Below, piece by piece: positions 14,813-25,766 of a DNA stretch of 39,928 nt. The notes under the pieces were generated by a model that did no database searches, was not told where the DNA came from, and worked only from the letters and a program-made list of their open reading frames with translations. The stretch spans positions 1 to 39,928 of the forward strand of contig JBEKKV010000014.1 in NCBI GenBank assembly GCA_050010555.1, given 5' to 3'. This DNA is from JALHUB01 sp050010555. Lineage in GTDB: Bacteria > Chloroflexota > Dehalococcoidia > DSTF01 > JALHUB01. Numbering within the stretch: position 1 is the first letter of the stretch; each line of letters opens with the position of its first letter. The position numbers and the translations under genes were made by a program.

Positions 14813-14980
14813 CTAGCCCTGTGGTTGGTTCGTCTCCTGCTTCTGACGCGCGAGCTCCCGCTGGTATGCTTTCCACGACGGGCAGACCTTCGTGTGCCAG
14901 CGCCAGATGCGCGCCATGAACGTCTTCGGGTTCTCCTCCGACCGCTTTCGCCAGGGACAGTCCGCACACTTCGATGCCAT
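14813..14980 (-). CDS. 55-residue Cys-containing protein upstream of the TIR gene
   Basis: The protein begins MASKCADCPWRKRSEEN, then a Trp-rich helix (ARIWRWHTKVCPSW) and a charged tail. CxxC plus HxxxC gives a possible zinc site. The start ATG at 14978-14980 has AGGAGGA 9 nt upstream. It lies 57 nt before the TIR gene and could be the first gene of that operon or the last gene after pyrK. No family recognised with certainty. Confidence 0.6.
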   Translation of the reverse strand: MASKCADCPWRKRSEENPKTFMARIWRWHTKVCPSWKAYQRELARQKQETNQPQG

Positions 14981-14996
14981 GATGAGCCTTCCTCCT

Positions 14997-15035
14997 GAGG
15001 CGGATCTTCGACCCTCCCGAGGCGGGTCTTCGACC
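14997..15035. repeat. Two 17-bp direct repeats, 22 bp apart
   Basis: GAGGCGGATCTTCGACC and GAGGCGGGTCTTCGACC differ at one base and sit exactly between the end of pyrK and the ribosome site of the small Cys gene. They mark the boundary of the pyr operon. An insertion or recombination junction is possible but unproven. Confidence 0.5.
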
Positions 15036-15793
15036 TTAGAAAACGTCGAGCAGGCCGAAGCGCGGGCCGTCGCGACAGACTTGTCGCACGCCCTTGCGCG
15101 TCTCGACCGCGCAACCGTAGCACAGGCCCGTGCCGCAGGCCATCGGCGTCTCCAGCAGAACCTGCACCGACGTCCGAGAGCGCGTTCGCCGCACGACTTC
15201 GGCCATCGACTCGTACATGGCGTGCGGGCCGCAGGCAAACGCCTGGTTCGCTCGCGGCAGGTGCTCTTCGAAGAGTCGCGTCGCCAGGCCGGGGTGTCCC
15301 GCGGACCCGTCCTCCGTCACGACGACGACTTTGACCTGCGGTGGCAGCAGGCTCTTCGGCGGTAGCAACGCGGCGGTGCGGGCGCCGATGACGAATGTCA
15401 CGTTCTTCCCCTTCGCGACCGCTCCCTCCGCCAGCCAGACGAGCGGCGCAACGCCCATGCCGCCGGCGACGAGCAGGAGGTTCTTCGCGCGGGGCCGGAC
15501 GCTGAAGCCACGGCCGAGGGGGCCCCAGAGCAGGACCTCAGTGTCAACGGGCTTCTGCGACAGCATTGCGGTCACGCGGCCGCGCGCCTCGTAGAGAATG
15601 CCGACTTCGCCGCCGGGCCGCACGCCATGGTAGCTCATGGGCCGCGGCAACAGGGGGTCGCTGTCGGCGTCGAGCCGCAACATCAGGAAGCGGCCGGGCG
15701 AGGCGCCAGAAACAAGCGGTGGCGCATCGAACCACGTCAGATACGTCGAGCCGAAGAGGCGCTCGGTGCTGACGATGCGGCCCTTCGCGACTT

Positions 15794-15797
<4 letters not shown>
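15036..15797 (-). CDS. pyrK: Dihydroorotate dehydrogenase electron transfer subunit
   Basis: The 253-residue flavoprotein belongs to the ferredoxin reductase-like family. An FAD-binding barrel (residues about 5-95, with LLPRPMSYH as the RxYS-type flavin site), an NAD-binding lobe (NLLLVAGGMGVAPLVWLAEG) and a C-terminal 2Fe-2S site (CGTGLCYGC then C, four Cys) are seen. It takes electrons from PyrD FMN to NAD+. The start is ATG 15797, which overlaps the carB stop as ATGA; the frame is open further upstream but that is inside carB. It is the last clear gene of the pyr operon; its partner pyrD is at 10474-11400. Confidence 0.9.
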
Positions 15798-19144
<3,347 letters not shown>

Positions 19145-19165
19145 CTTCTCTCCGATGGTTTCGCG

Positions 19166-19738
19166 TCACTGGCGTTTCTTCTGGTGAGTTCGTTCCTGTG
19201 TTGAGGGCCCCGAGGTCACCCGCAGCGCGTAGGCAAGCGTGTAGCCGGCACCGAAGACGGCCGCGACGGTGAGCACGGCGCCCAGATACGCGGGCAGCGG
19301 CGTCAGCAGAACGAGCGCCGCCAGCAGGGCACAGCCGGCAAGCCCGGTTGTCCAGGCGATGACGTGGCTGGGCCACTCCAGGAACCAGTCGCCGGCGAAG
19401 GGCACGCCGATAAAGCCCGCCGCGAATCCGAAGGCCCCGGCGACGGCGGCGCAGACGAGCGCAACTACGAAGAAGACCGCCGCGTGCAGGAAGCGACCCT
19501 GCGCCAGGAGCACCAGCGGGCCCACGACGGCGATGACGATGAGCAGGGCCGCGGCCTCGAATCCGAACGTGCTGAGCGTAAGGACGCCGTAGGAGAAGCG
19601 CGTCTCCATGTGCCCGCCGACGCGTCGGACGAGGGGGCGACGGCGGCGCTTGCGGATCCAGTGCGGGGCGTTGTCGTCCGCGCCGTCCGGCTCGACCGTT
19701 TCCGGCTGCTCGTCGCTATCCGTCTGCGTCTCCTTCAT
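19166..19738 (-). CDS. Four-span membrane protein of unknown function between carA and carB
   Basis: The 190-residue protein has an acidic N-terminus, a very basic run (HWIRKRRRRPLVRRVGG), then about four hydrophobic segments (residues 55-80, 85-110, 125-145 and 150-172) and a basic tail. No family signature is seen. It lies 7 nt after carA and 21 nt before carB in the same operon, so it is cotranscribed with UMP synthesis genes. A transport or membrane-associated role linked to pyrimidines is only a guess. Confidence 0.72.
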   Translation of the reverse strand: MKETQTDSDEQPETVEPDGADDNAPHWIRKRRRRPLVRRVGGHMETRFSYGVLTLSTFGFEAAALLIVIAVVGPLVLLAQGRFLHAAVFFVVALVCAAVAGAFGFAAGFIGVPFAGDWFLEWPSHVIAWTTGLAGCALLAALVLLTPLPAYLGAVLTVAAVFGAGYTLAYALRVTSGPSTQERTHQKKRQ

Positions 19739-19745
19739 TGCGATG

Positions 19746-20876
19746 TCAAGCGTTCAGTCGCCACGCATCGAGAGGGCCGCTTCCGCTCTTTTTCCGCTCG
19801 GCGACGAGCTCCAGGAAGCGGTCGAAGAAATACGTGCTGTCCAGCGGGCCGGGCGACGCCTCGGAGTGGTATTGAATTGACATAATGCCAAGCTCCTCGT
19901 GCCGCAGCCCCTCGACGGTGCCGTCGTTGATGTTCGTGTGGCTCACCGCCAGGCCGCCGCGCAGCCCGTCCGGGTCGACGGCGTAGCCATGGTTCTGAGC
20001 GGTGATATAGACGCGCCCGGTCGTAAGGTCGCGTACCGGGTGGTTGGCGCCGCGGTGGCCGAACTTCAGCTTGAACGTCGATGCGCCGAACGCGGCGCCC
20101 AGCGTCTGATGCCCCAGGCAGATGCCCAGAATCGGCGTCTTGCCGATGAGCCCCTTCAGCGTCTCGACGATGTAGCCAAGATGCGCCGGGTCGCCCGGGC
20201 CCGGCGATAGCACGACGCCGTCCGGCCGCAGCGCCAGCACGTCTTCGGCGCTCGTCAGGCAGGGCATGGCGGTCACGTGCGCGCCGCGACGGCTAAGCAG
20301 GCGCATGATGTTGTACTTCACGCCCAGGTCGACGAGGGCGATGTGGCTGCTTGCCGCCGTTGCGCCGTCCGGCCACTCGTAGTCGCAGTCCGTGCTGACG
20401 GTGCGCACGAAGTCGATCTCGCCGTAGCTGGGCGATTCGCGCAGACGGGTCAGCGCCTCACCGGCGTCCTCGCCGCGCGTAATCGTACCCATCATGACGC
20501 CGGACATGCGCAGTCGACGCGTCAGGGCGCGCGTATCGACGCCGGAGAGGCCGGGGATGCCGTTTCGCGCCAGGTAGTCGTGCAGCGTCATCTCCGACTG
20601 CCAGTGGCTCGGCAGGTCGCAGTGCTCGCGCACGACCATGCCGGTGACCTGGATGCGGTTGGACTCGACGTCGAAGCGGTTGATGCCGTAGTTGCCGGCG
20701 AGGGGATAGGTCATGACCAGTATCTGGCCGGCGAACGACGGGTCGGTGAGCGCTTCCTGGTAGCCGGTCATGCTTGTCGAGAAGACGACCTCGCCGCCGG
20801 CCGCGGTCTCGGCGCCGAACGCCTCGCCCTCGTAGGTCGAGCCGTCCGCTAGTACCAGCAAGGCCTTATCCGTCAT
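19746..20876 (-). CDS. carA: Carbamoyl-phosphate synthase small (glutaminase) subunit
   Basis: This 376-residue protein supplies ammonia from glutamine to CarB. The N-terminal CPSase domain contains LVLADGSTYEGEAFG, MTGYQEALTDPSF and GVDTRALTRRLR. The class I glutamine amidotransferase domain contains GICLGHQTLGAAFG with the nucleophile Cys and a downstream QYHSEASPGP that carries the His-x-Glu part of the triad. The start codon overlaps the pyrC stop by one base (TGATG), so translation is coupled. Confidence 0.97.
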   Translation of the reverse strand: MTDKALLVLADGSTYEGEAFGAETAAGGEVVFSTSMTGYQEALTDPSFAGQILVMTYPLAGNYGINRFDVESNRIQVTGMVVREHCDLPSHWQSEMTLHDYLARNGIPGLSGVDTRALTRRLRMSGVMMGTITRGEDAGEALTRLRESPSYGEIDFVRTVSTDCDYEWPDGATAASSHIALVDLGVKYNIMRLLSRRGAHVTAMPCLTSAEDVLALRPDGVVLSPGPGDPAHLGYIVETLKGLIGKTPILGICLGHQTLGAAFGASTFKLKFGHRGANHPVRDLTTGRVYITAQNHGYAVDPDGLRGGLAVSHTNINDGTVEGLRHEELGIMSIQYHSEASPGPLDSTYFFDRFLELVAERKKSGSGPLDAWRLNA

Positions 20877-22225
20877 CAGACCTCCGCCCGGTCTTTCAAG
20901 AATACTGCGTGGCCGCCGAAGATCGTCGCGACGGCCTGGCCCTTGAGCGCATGACCCGCCAGCGGCGTGTTCCGCCCCTTGCTCGCGAAACTCTCCGGGT
21001 CAACGGTCCACTCCGCGTTCGGGTCGAACACCAGCACGTCGCCGGGCGCACCGACGGCCAGGCTGCCGAGGCCGGTCAATCCGTCGATACGCTCCAGCGC
21101 GAATGCCGCGACAGGCCCCGCCGTCATTCGATGCAGCAGCGTCGGCAGGTCGATCTTGCCCTCGTGCACCAACGACAGCATGAGCGCCAGCGCGGTCTCG
21201 AAGCCGACGATTCCGGACGGCGCGTCGTCGAACTCGCACAGCTTGTCGACGGGCGCGTGCGGCGCGTGGTCGGTCGCGATGGCGTCGATCGTCCCGTCGC
21301 GCAGCCCTTCGACGCAGGCGGCGATGTCGTCGGCGGTGCGCAGCGACGGCGCAACCTTAGCGTTGGTGTCATAGGCCAGCCCGTCGGGCAGAGACGAACT
21401 CGACATAACGAGTTCATGCGTCAGCGTCAGGTGGTGCGGCGTCGCCTCTGCCGTGACGTGCACGCCGCGCGCCTTCGCCTGCCGGACGAGCTCGACGCTG
21501 CCGGCCGCGCTGACGTGGGCGATGTGGACGTGGGCGCCGGTGAGCTCCGCCAGAGCGATGTCCCGCGCCACCATGGTCTCCTCGGCCGCCGCGGGTTCGC
21601 CGCGAAGCCCTAGCCGCGCCGCAACCCAGCCCTCGTGCATGACGCCGTTGTGCGCCAGCGTCGGGTCCTGGCAGTGGTCGGAGACGGGCAGCCCGAGCGC
21701 CCGGCTGTATTCAAGCGCCCGACGCATCAGCTCCGCGTTGGCGACGGGCGAGCCGTCATCGCTGAAGGCGACAACGCCGGCGTCCGCCAGGTCGCCCATC
21801 TCCGCCAGCTCCTCGCCGCAGCGTCCTTTGCTGACGCAGCCAACCGGCAGCACACGCGCGGAAGCGGTGGTCGCGGCCGTCCGCTGGATGTACTCGACCG
21901 TGGCTCGGGAGTCGATGGGCGGGTTCGTGTTCGGCATGCAGCAGACGGTGGTGAAGCCGCCGCGCGCCGCTGCCCGCGTACCGGTCTCGATCGTTTCCTT
22001 ATACTCGAAGCCGGGGTCGCGCAGGTGGCAGTGGATGTCGACCAGGCCGGGGCAGACGACGAGACCTTTCGCGTCGATGACGCGCGCGCCTTGCCCGTCG
22101 ATACGCTCGCCCACGGCGGCGATGCGGCCGTCCTTGACCAGCACGTCGCCGACCGAGTCGACGCCGCGTCCCGGGTCTAGGATGCGCCCGCCGCGAACCA
22201 GGATTGCCTGGCTCTCTTCGCTCAT
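20876..22225 (-). CDS. pyrC: Dihydroorotase, class I
   Basis: The 449-residue amidohydrolase cyclises carbamoyl aspartate to dihydroorotate. Metal ligands His65 and His67 are in VDIHCHLRDPGFEYKETI; the catalytic Asp region is ATDHAPH; and CMPNTNPPID is the family substrate loop. The N-terminal composite domain (ILVRGGRILDPGRG) is typical of the class. The gene starts within the pyrB stop (ATGA). Confidence 0.96.
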   Translation of the reverse strand: MSEESQAILVRGGRILDPGRGVDSVGDVLVKDGRIAAVGERIDGQGARVIDAKGLVVCPGLVDIHCHLRDPGFEYKETIETGTRAAARGGFTTVCCMPNTNPPIDSRATVEYIQRTAATTASARVLPVGCVSKGRCGEELAEMGDLADAGVVAFSDDGSPVANAELMRRALEYSRALGLPVSDHCQDPTLAHNGVMHEGWVAARLGLRGEPAAAEETMVARDIALAELTGAHVHIAHVSAAGSVELVRQAKARGVHVTAEATPHHLTLTHELVMSSSSLPDGLAYDTNAKVAPSLRTADDIAACVEGLRDGTIDAIATDHAPHAPVDKLCEFDDAPSGIVGFETALALMLSLVHEGKIDLPTLLHRMTAGPVAAFALERIDGLTGLGSLAVGAPGDVLVFDPNAEWTVDPESFASKGRNTPLAGHALKGQAVATIFGGHAVFLKDRAEV

Positions 22226-23280
22226 CCGCGTCCTCGCGATACGAGGTAGAGGAGCGCCATGCGCACGGCCACGCCGTTGGCGACCTGCTCCTCGATGACC
22301 GACTGCGCGCCGTGCGCCACGTCCAGCGATATCTCGACGCCCTCATTGACCGGCCCGGGGTGCAGAACCAGCGCGCCGGGCTTCGCCGTCGCCAGACGGT
22401 TGGCGGTCACCTGGTAGAGGTTGCAATACTCGCGGATCGTCGGTATGAGGCCGCTCTGCATGCGCTCGAGCTGGAGGCGCAGCGTCATCACTACGTCCGC
22501 GTCCTTGATGGCGCGGTCGACGTTCATTTCAATTTCGACGGTGGGCAACGACGGCCGGTCGCCAATCGATTCGCTGCCGCGCGGCCCTTCGAGTCCGACC
22601 GGCAGCAGCGTGGGCGGGCCGCAAACGACCACGTGCGCGCCCATCGTCGTCAGGGACCAGAGGTTGGAGCGCGCGACGCGGCTGTGCGTGATGTCGCCGA
22701 TTATGACGACCTTGCGCCCGCGCACGTCGCCCAGGTGGGAGCGAATCGTGAACAGGTCGAGTAGCGCCTGCGATGGGTGGGCGTGCCAGCCGTCGCCGGC
22801 GTTGATGACGGAGGCGTGGGTATGCCGCGAGGCCAGGTAGGGCGCGCCGGAGCGAGAGTGGCGCATGACCAGCATGTCGGCGCCCACGGCCTGCAGCGTC
22901 AGCACAGTGTCGACAATCGACTCGCCTTTCTGGACGCTGCTGCCGATGGAGGTGATGTTGATCACGTCCGCGCCGAGGGCTTTGCTCGCCAGCTCGAAGG
23001 AGGAGCGCGTGCGGGTGCTGGCCTCGTAGAAGACCGTGATTATCGTCGTGCCGCGGAGCGTCGGGATGCGCGGGATCGGGCGGGCGAGCACTTCCTTCAT
23101 GGCGCCGGCGGTCTCCATCACCAGCTCGATCTCTTCCTTCGAGAAGTCGTCGAGGTCGAGGACGTGGCGATGGCGCCAGGTATCGGGCGCGGGCGGCGTA
23201 AGGATCGGCGGCGGCTCCTGGACGAGGACGGCCGCGCCGCCGTTGGGCTCCCTTCTTCCGGGTTCTCTTGCCATAATCAC
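22222..23280 (-). CDS. pyrB: Aspartate carbamoyltransferase catalytic subunit
   Basis: Up to 352 residues. The carbamoyl-phosphate site EASTRTRSSFE and the loop GDGWHAHPSQALLDLF identify the family, with IIGDITHSRVARSN for the aspartate domain. An N-terminal extension of about 35 residues, rich in Pro, precedes the domain. The start may be GTG 23280, overlapping the pyrR stop (GTGA), or ATG 23274; GGAGG upstream fits either. No pyrI is present. It joins carbamoyl phosphate to aspartate in the UMP pathway. Confidence 0.95.
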   Translation of the reverse strand: MIMAREPGRREPNGGAAVLVQEPPPILTPPAPDTWRHRHVLDLDDFSKEEIELVMETAGAMKEVLARPIPRIPTLRGTTIITVFYEASTRTRSSFELASKALGADVINITSIGSSVQKGESIVDTVLTLQAVGADMLVMRHSRSGAPYLASRHTHASVINAGDGWHAHPSQALLDLFTIRSHLGDVRGRKVVIIGDITHSRVARSNLWSLTTMGAHVVVCGPPTLLPVGLEGPRGSESIGDRPSLPTVEIEMNVDRAIKDADVVMTLRLQLERMQSGLIPTIREYCNLYQVTANRLATAKPGALVLHPGPVNEGVEISLDVAHGAQSVIEEQVANGVAVRMALLYLVSRGRG

Positions 23281-23819
23281 CTGCCCTCCGCGGCGATGAG
23301 CACTACCCCATCACCGCCGTCTGTCTCCGCGAGACGCACCTGGACGTCGTCGCGACGGGAGGTCGGTATGTTCTTGCCGACGTAGTCAGCGCGGATCGGC
23401 AGCTCACGGTGGCCGCGGTCGACGAGGACGGCGAGCTGGATGCGCTGGGGTCGGCCGAAGTCGATGAGGGCGTCGAGGGCGGCCCGAATGCTGCGACCGG
23501 TGTAAAGGACGTCGTCGACGAGGATGAGGCGCTTGCCGTCGATGTCCGTTGGTATATCGCTGGGCCTGATCTCGATGTCGAGGCCGACGTGCGGCAGGTC
23601 GTCGCGGTAGAGGCCGATGTCGAGCGAGCCGACGGGTACCGTCTCGCCCTCGAACTCGGCGATGCCGCGGGCGATGCGCTCGGCGAGGGGGACGCCGCGC
23701 GTCTGCATGCCGATGAAGACGAGGTCTTCGCAGCCTCGGTTGTTCTCGACGATCTCGTGGGCGATGCGCATGACGGCGCGGCGGACGTCATCGGGGGACA
23801 TGATTACCGTTTCGGTCAT
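23277..23819 (-). CDS. pyrR: PyrR: pyrimidine operon attenuation regulator / uracil phosphoribosyltransferase
   Basis: This 180-residue protein of phosphoribosyltransferase fold has the PRPP loop LILVDDVLYTGRSIRAALDA, the N-terminal RxAHEIVE helix and a TRGVPLAERIA block. PyrR binds UMP/UTP and a hairpin in pyr mRNA leaders to favour termination. The first gene of the operon, it is preceded by a matching leader (23820-23958). Its AUG directly follows the terminator's six-U run and its ribosome site GGGAGG lies in the terminator stem. Confidence 0.95.
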   Translation of the reverse strand: MTETVIMSPDDVRRAVMRIAHEIVENNRGCEDLVFIGMQTRGVPLAERIARGIAEFEGETVPVGSLDIGLYRDDLPHVGLDIEIRPSDIPTDIDGKRLILVDDVLYTGRSIRAALDALIDFGRPQRIQLAVLVDRGHRELPIRADYVGKNIPTSRRDDVQVRLAETDGGDGVVLIAAEGR

Positions 23820-23853
23820 AAAAAAGCCTCCCGCCGGACCGGCCGACGAGAGG
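23820..23853 (-). terminator. pyr attenuator terminator overlapping the pyrR ribosome site
   Basis: On the minus strand CCTCTCGTCGG (23843-23853), a 5-nt loop and CCGGCGGGAGG (23827-23837) pair over 11 bp with two G-U pairs, followed by C and TTTTTT immediately before the pyrR ATG. The 3' arm holds GGGAGG, the only ribosome site for pyrR, so the folded terminator would also block translation. Confidence 0.8.
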
Positions 23854-23904
23854 TCCTCCGCGCGAAAGCTCTCAGGCTCAGCTTACCCGCCTGAGCGTGC
23901 ATTC

Positions 23905-23940
23905 GCATTACCCCTTCCCGGCCTCGCCGGACCGGACTTA
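23905..23940 (-). promoter_or_regulatory. PyrR-binding loop of the pyr leader RNA
   Basis: On the minus strand this reads AGTCCGGTCCGGCGAGG then CCGGGAAGG, matching the known PyrR recognition pattern (UCC-n-GnGAGGC-n-GAAGG). Its CCGGCGAGG (23922-23930) can also pair, over 9 positions, with the 5' arm of the terminator, giving an antiterminator when PyrR is absent. A further 7-bp hairpin (23871-23895) lies between them. Confidence 0.72.
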
Positions 23941-23964
23941 AAGGTTCACCTGATGTCTTGCTGA

Positions 23965-23993
23965 ATTATAGCAGCGAGCCCAGGAAGTCGCAA
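23965..23993 (-). promoter_or_regulatory. Promoter of the pyr operon
   Basis: Minus-strand TTGCGA (23988-23993), a 17-bp spacer and a perfect TATAAT (23965-23970). Transcription would start near 23958, giving a leader of about 139 nt that holds the PyrR-binding loop and attenuator. Confidence 0.8.
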
Positions 23994-24028
23994 GCGCGCG
24001 GACGGTCTTTCCGCGACGTTCTGCAGGA

Positions 24029-24886
24029 TTAGCCGTCGCTCTCGGCTGCCACAGACGCAGCCTCGTGCGAAGGCTCTTCGCCGTGGTGCGCGCCGACTTC
24101 GTGGGCGTGCGCATGGACGACCGCGGCATGGCGATGCGCGTGCTCGTGAACGAGGTTGGCCGCCGTCAGCAGGGCGTCGTCCTCGAGGATCGACGCCGGG
24201 GCGCCGTCGGCGAGAATGCGACGGTCTTCGCTCATCACTACTACGCGCTCCGCGATGATGGGGACGATCTCCAGGTCGTGGGTCGCCGTGATCACCGTCT
24301 TCCCTTGCTCCGCCAGGGCGACAATGAGGTCGACGAGCACCCACTTCGTGCGCGGGTCCAGGCTAGCCGTCGGCTCGTCGAGAAGAAGGACGTCCGGCTC
24401 CAGCGATAGCACGGAGGCGATGGCCGCGCGCTTCTTCTCGCCGCCGGAAAGGTCGAACGGCGCGCGGTCGCGCAGGTGCTCGACGCCCATTTGGCGGAGC
24501 GCCGCCTCGACGCGCCGTCGCACCTCCGGCAGACTGAGGCCGAGCTGCAGCGGCCCGAAAGCCACGTCGTCGCCGACTGTCGGCGAGAAAAGCTGGACGT
24601 CGGGGTCCTGGAAGACGAGGCCGATGCGCCGGTGGAAGCGGTGTGTCTCGTCGAGGTCGGAGGTGATTGTCTGAATGTCGTCGCCGAAGACGCGCAGGCG
24701 GCCGGCCATCGGCGCGTACAACCCGTCGAGCAGCTTGAGCAGCGTGGACTTGCCGCAGCCGTTCGCGCCCAGCACGGCGAGCGACTCGCCTTGCGCAACG
24801 CTCAGGGTCACGCCGTCGAGCGCGACCTGGCGGCGGTTGTATGTGTAGGCCACGTCTTCCAGCTCGAAGACCGGCGATCGCATCAT
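24029..24886 (-). CDS. cbiO: Energy-coupling factor ABC transporter ATPase (cobalt/nickel type) with His-rich tail
   Basis: This 285-residue ATPase has Walker A GANGCGKSTLLKLL, the Q-loop FQDPDVQLFSPTV, the signature LSGGEKKRAAIA and Walker B VLLLDEPTASLD. The last 40 or so residues carry ten His in pairs and HxH steps (HEHAHRHAAVVHAHAHEVGA), an added metal-binding tail beyond the usual ATPase end. It powers the CbiM-CbiQ uptake complex in the inner face of the membrane. Its start overlaps the cbiQ stop by one base (TAATG). Confidence 0.9.
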   Translation of the reverse strand: MMRSPVFELEDVAYTYNRRQVALDGVTLSVAQGESLAVLGANGCGKSTLLKLLDGLYAPMAGRLRVFGDDIQTITSDLDETHRFHRRIGLVFQDPDVQLFSPTVGDDVAFGPLQLGLSLPEVRRRVEAALRQMGVEHLRDRAPFDLSGGEKKRAAIASVLSLEPDVLLLDEPTASLDPRTKWVLVDLIVALAEQGKTVITATHDLEIVPIIAERVVVMSEDRRILADGAPASILEDDALLTAANLVHEHAHRHAAVVHAHAHEVGAHHGEEPSHEAASVAAESDG

Positions 24887-25764
24887 TACAGCCTCCCGCC
24901 GACGTATGTCGCCGCGGCCGCAGTCAGAACGGAGGTCGTGAGGAGCAGCCAGTCGGCCGCGCGCATGCGGTGGTCGTCGATCGTGCGCATCTCGCTCTGG
25001 AAGCCGCGCGCGAGCATTGCCTGATAGACCTCCTCGCTCATCCTGACGGAGCGGTCCATGAGCACGCCCATCGACGATACGACCCAGCGGCGCTGCTCAG
25101 GCCCCGAAGTGTTTGCCACGATGCGGCTCTTGCGGGCGAGGAGCATGGCGTTTGCGCTGTGGAGAACGAGGAAGATGTAGCGATAAGTCATCGCCAGCAC
25201 GAGGACGAGGCCGCTCGGCGCACGCAGCGCCCGCAGTGACTTCAGGATGTCCGCCCACTTCGTCGTCAGGACGAGCAGGACCGCCAACGAGACCGAGACG
25301 CCGACGCGGAGGACGAAGACGGAAGCTGCGAGCAGACCGTCGCGGTGGACCGCCAGGTCGAACAAGCCGAGCGGAAAGTGAAATAGCTCTCGCTGGCCGA
25401 CGAAGAAGACGGATGGCAGAATGATGATGGCGCTGAAAAGGCCCACGCCAAGCCATACGCGCTTGACGAAGAGCCCCATGTCGACGGACGAGAACTCCGC
25501 GGCGAGGAGCACCAGCGCGTAGAACGCGGCCAGGACAGCCCATTCCCGCGACAAGCCGGTGGCTATGATCAGCGCCACAAACGCCAGCAGCTTGGCCCGC
25601 GGGTCGCGGCGCTGAAGGAAGCCCTGCTTTCGGGCGTTCTCCTCGGAGAAGACGGCGCGTTCGATGCCGCCGGTGATGTCCGCCAGCGTCTTCTCGACGA
25701 AGCCGGGCTTCAGCCTCTTGCGGGCAGCCTGAGTGGCGGCAACGGAAGCCTGCTGAACTGTCAT
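24886..25764 (-). CDS. cbiQ: ECF transporter transmembrane (T) component
   Basis: The 292-residue protein has about five to six hydrophobic segments and the CbiQ/EcfT pattern: an N-terminal FLQRRDPRAKLLAFVALI and the C-terminal Ala-Arg-Gly coupling helices (SEEVYQAMLARGFQSEMRTI and a preceding MGVLMDRSVR region) that grip the ATPases. It links CbiM to CbiO. It lies 2 nt after cbiM. Confidence 0.9.
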   Translation of the reverse strand: MTVQQASVAATQAARKRLKPGFVEKTLADITGGIERAVFSEENARKQGFLQRRDPRAKLLAFVALIIATGLSREWAVLAAFYALVLLAAEFSSVDMGLFVKRVWLGVGLFSAIIILPSVFFVGQRELFHFPLGLFDLAVHRDGLLAASVFVLRVGVSVSLAVLLVLTTKWADILKSLRALRAPSGLVLVLAMTYRYIFLVLHSANAMLLARKSRIVANTSGPEQRRWVVSSMGVLMDRSVRMSEEVYQAMLARGFQSEMRTIDDHRMRAADWLLLTTSVLTAAAATYVGGRL

Positions 25765-25766
25765 TG

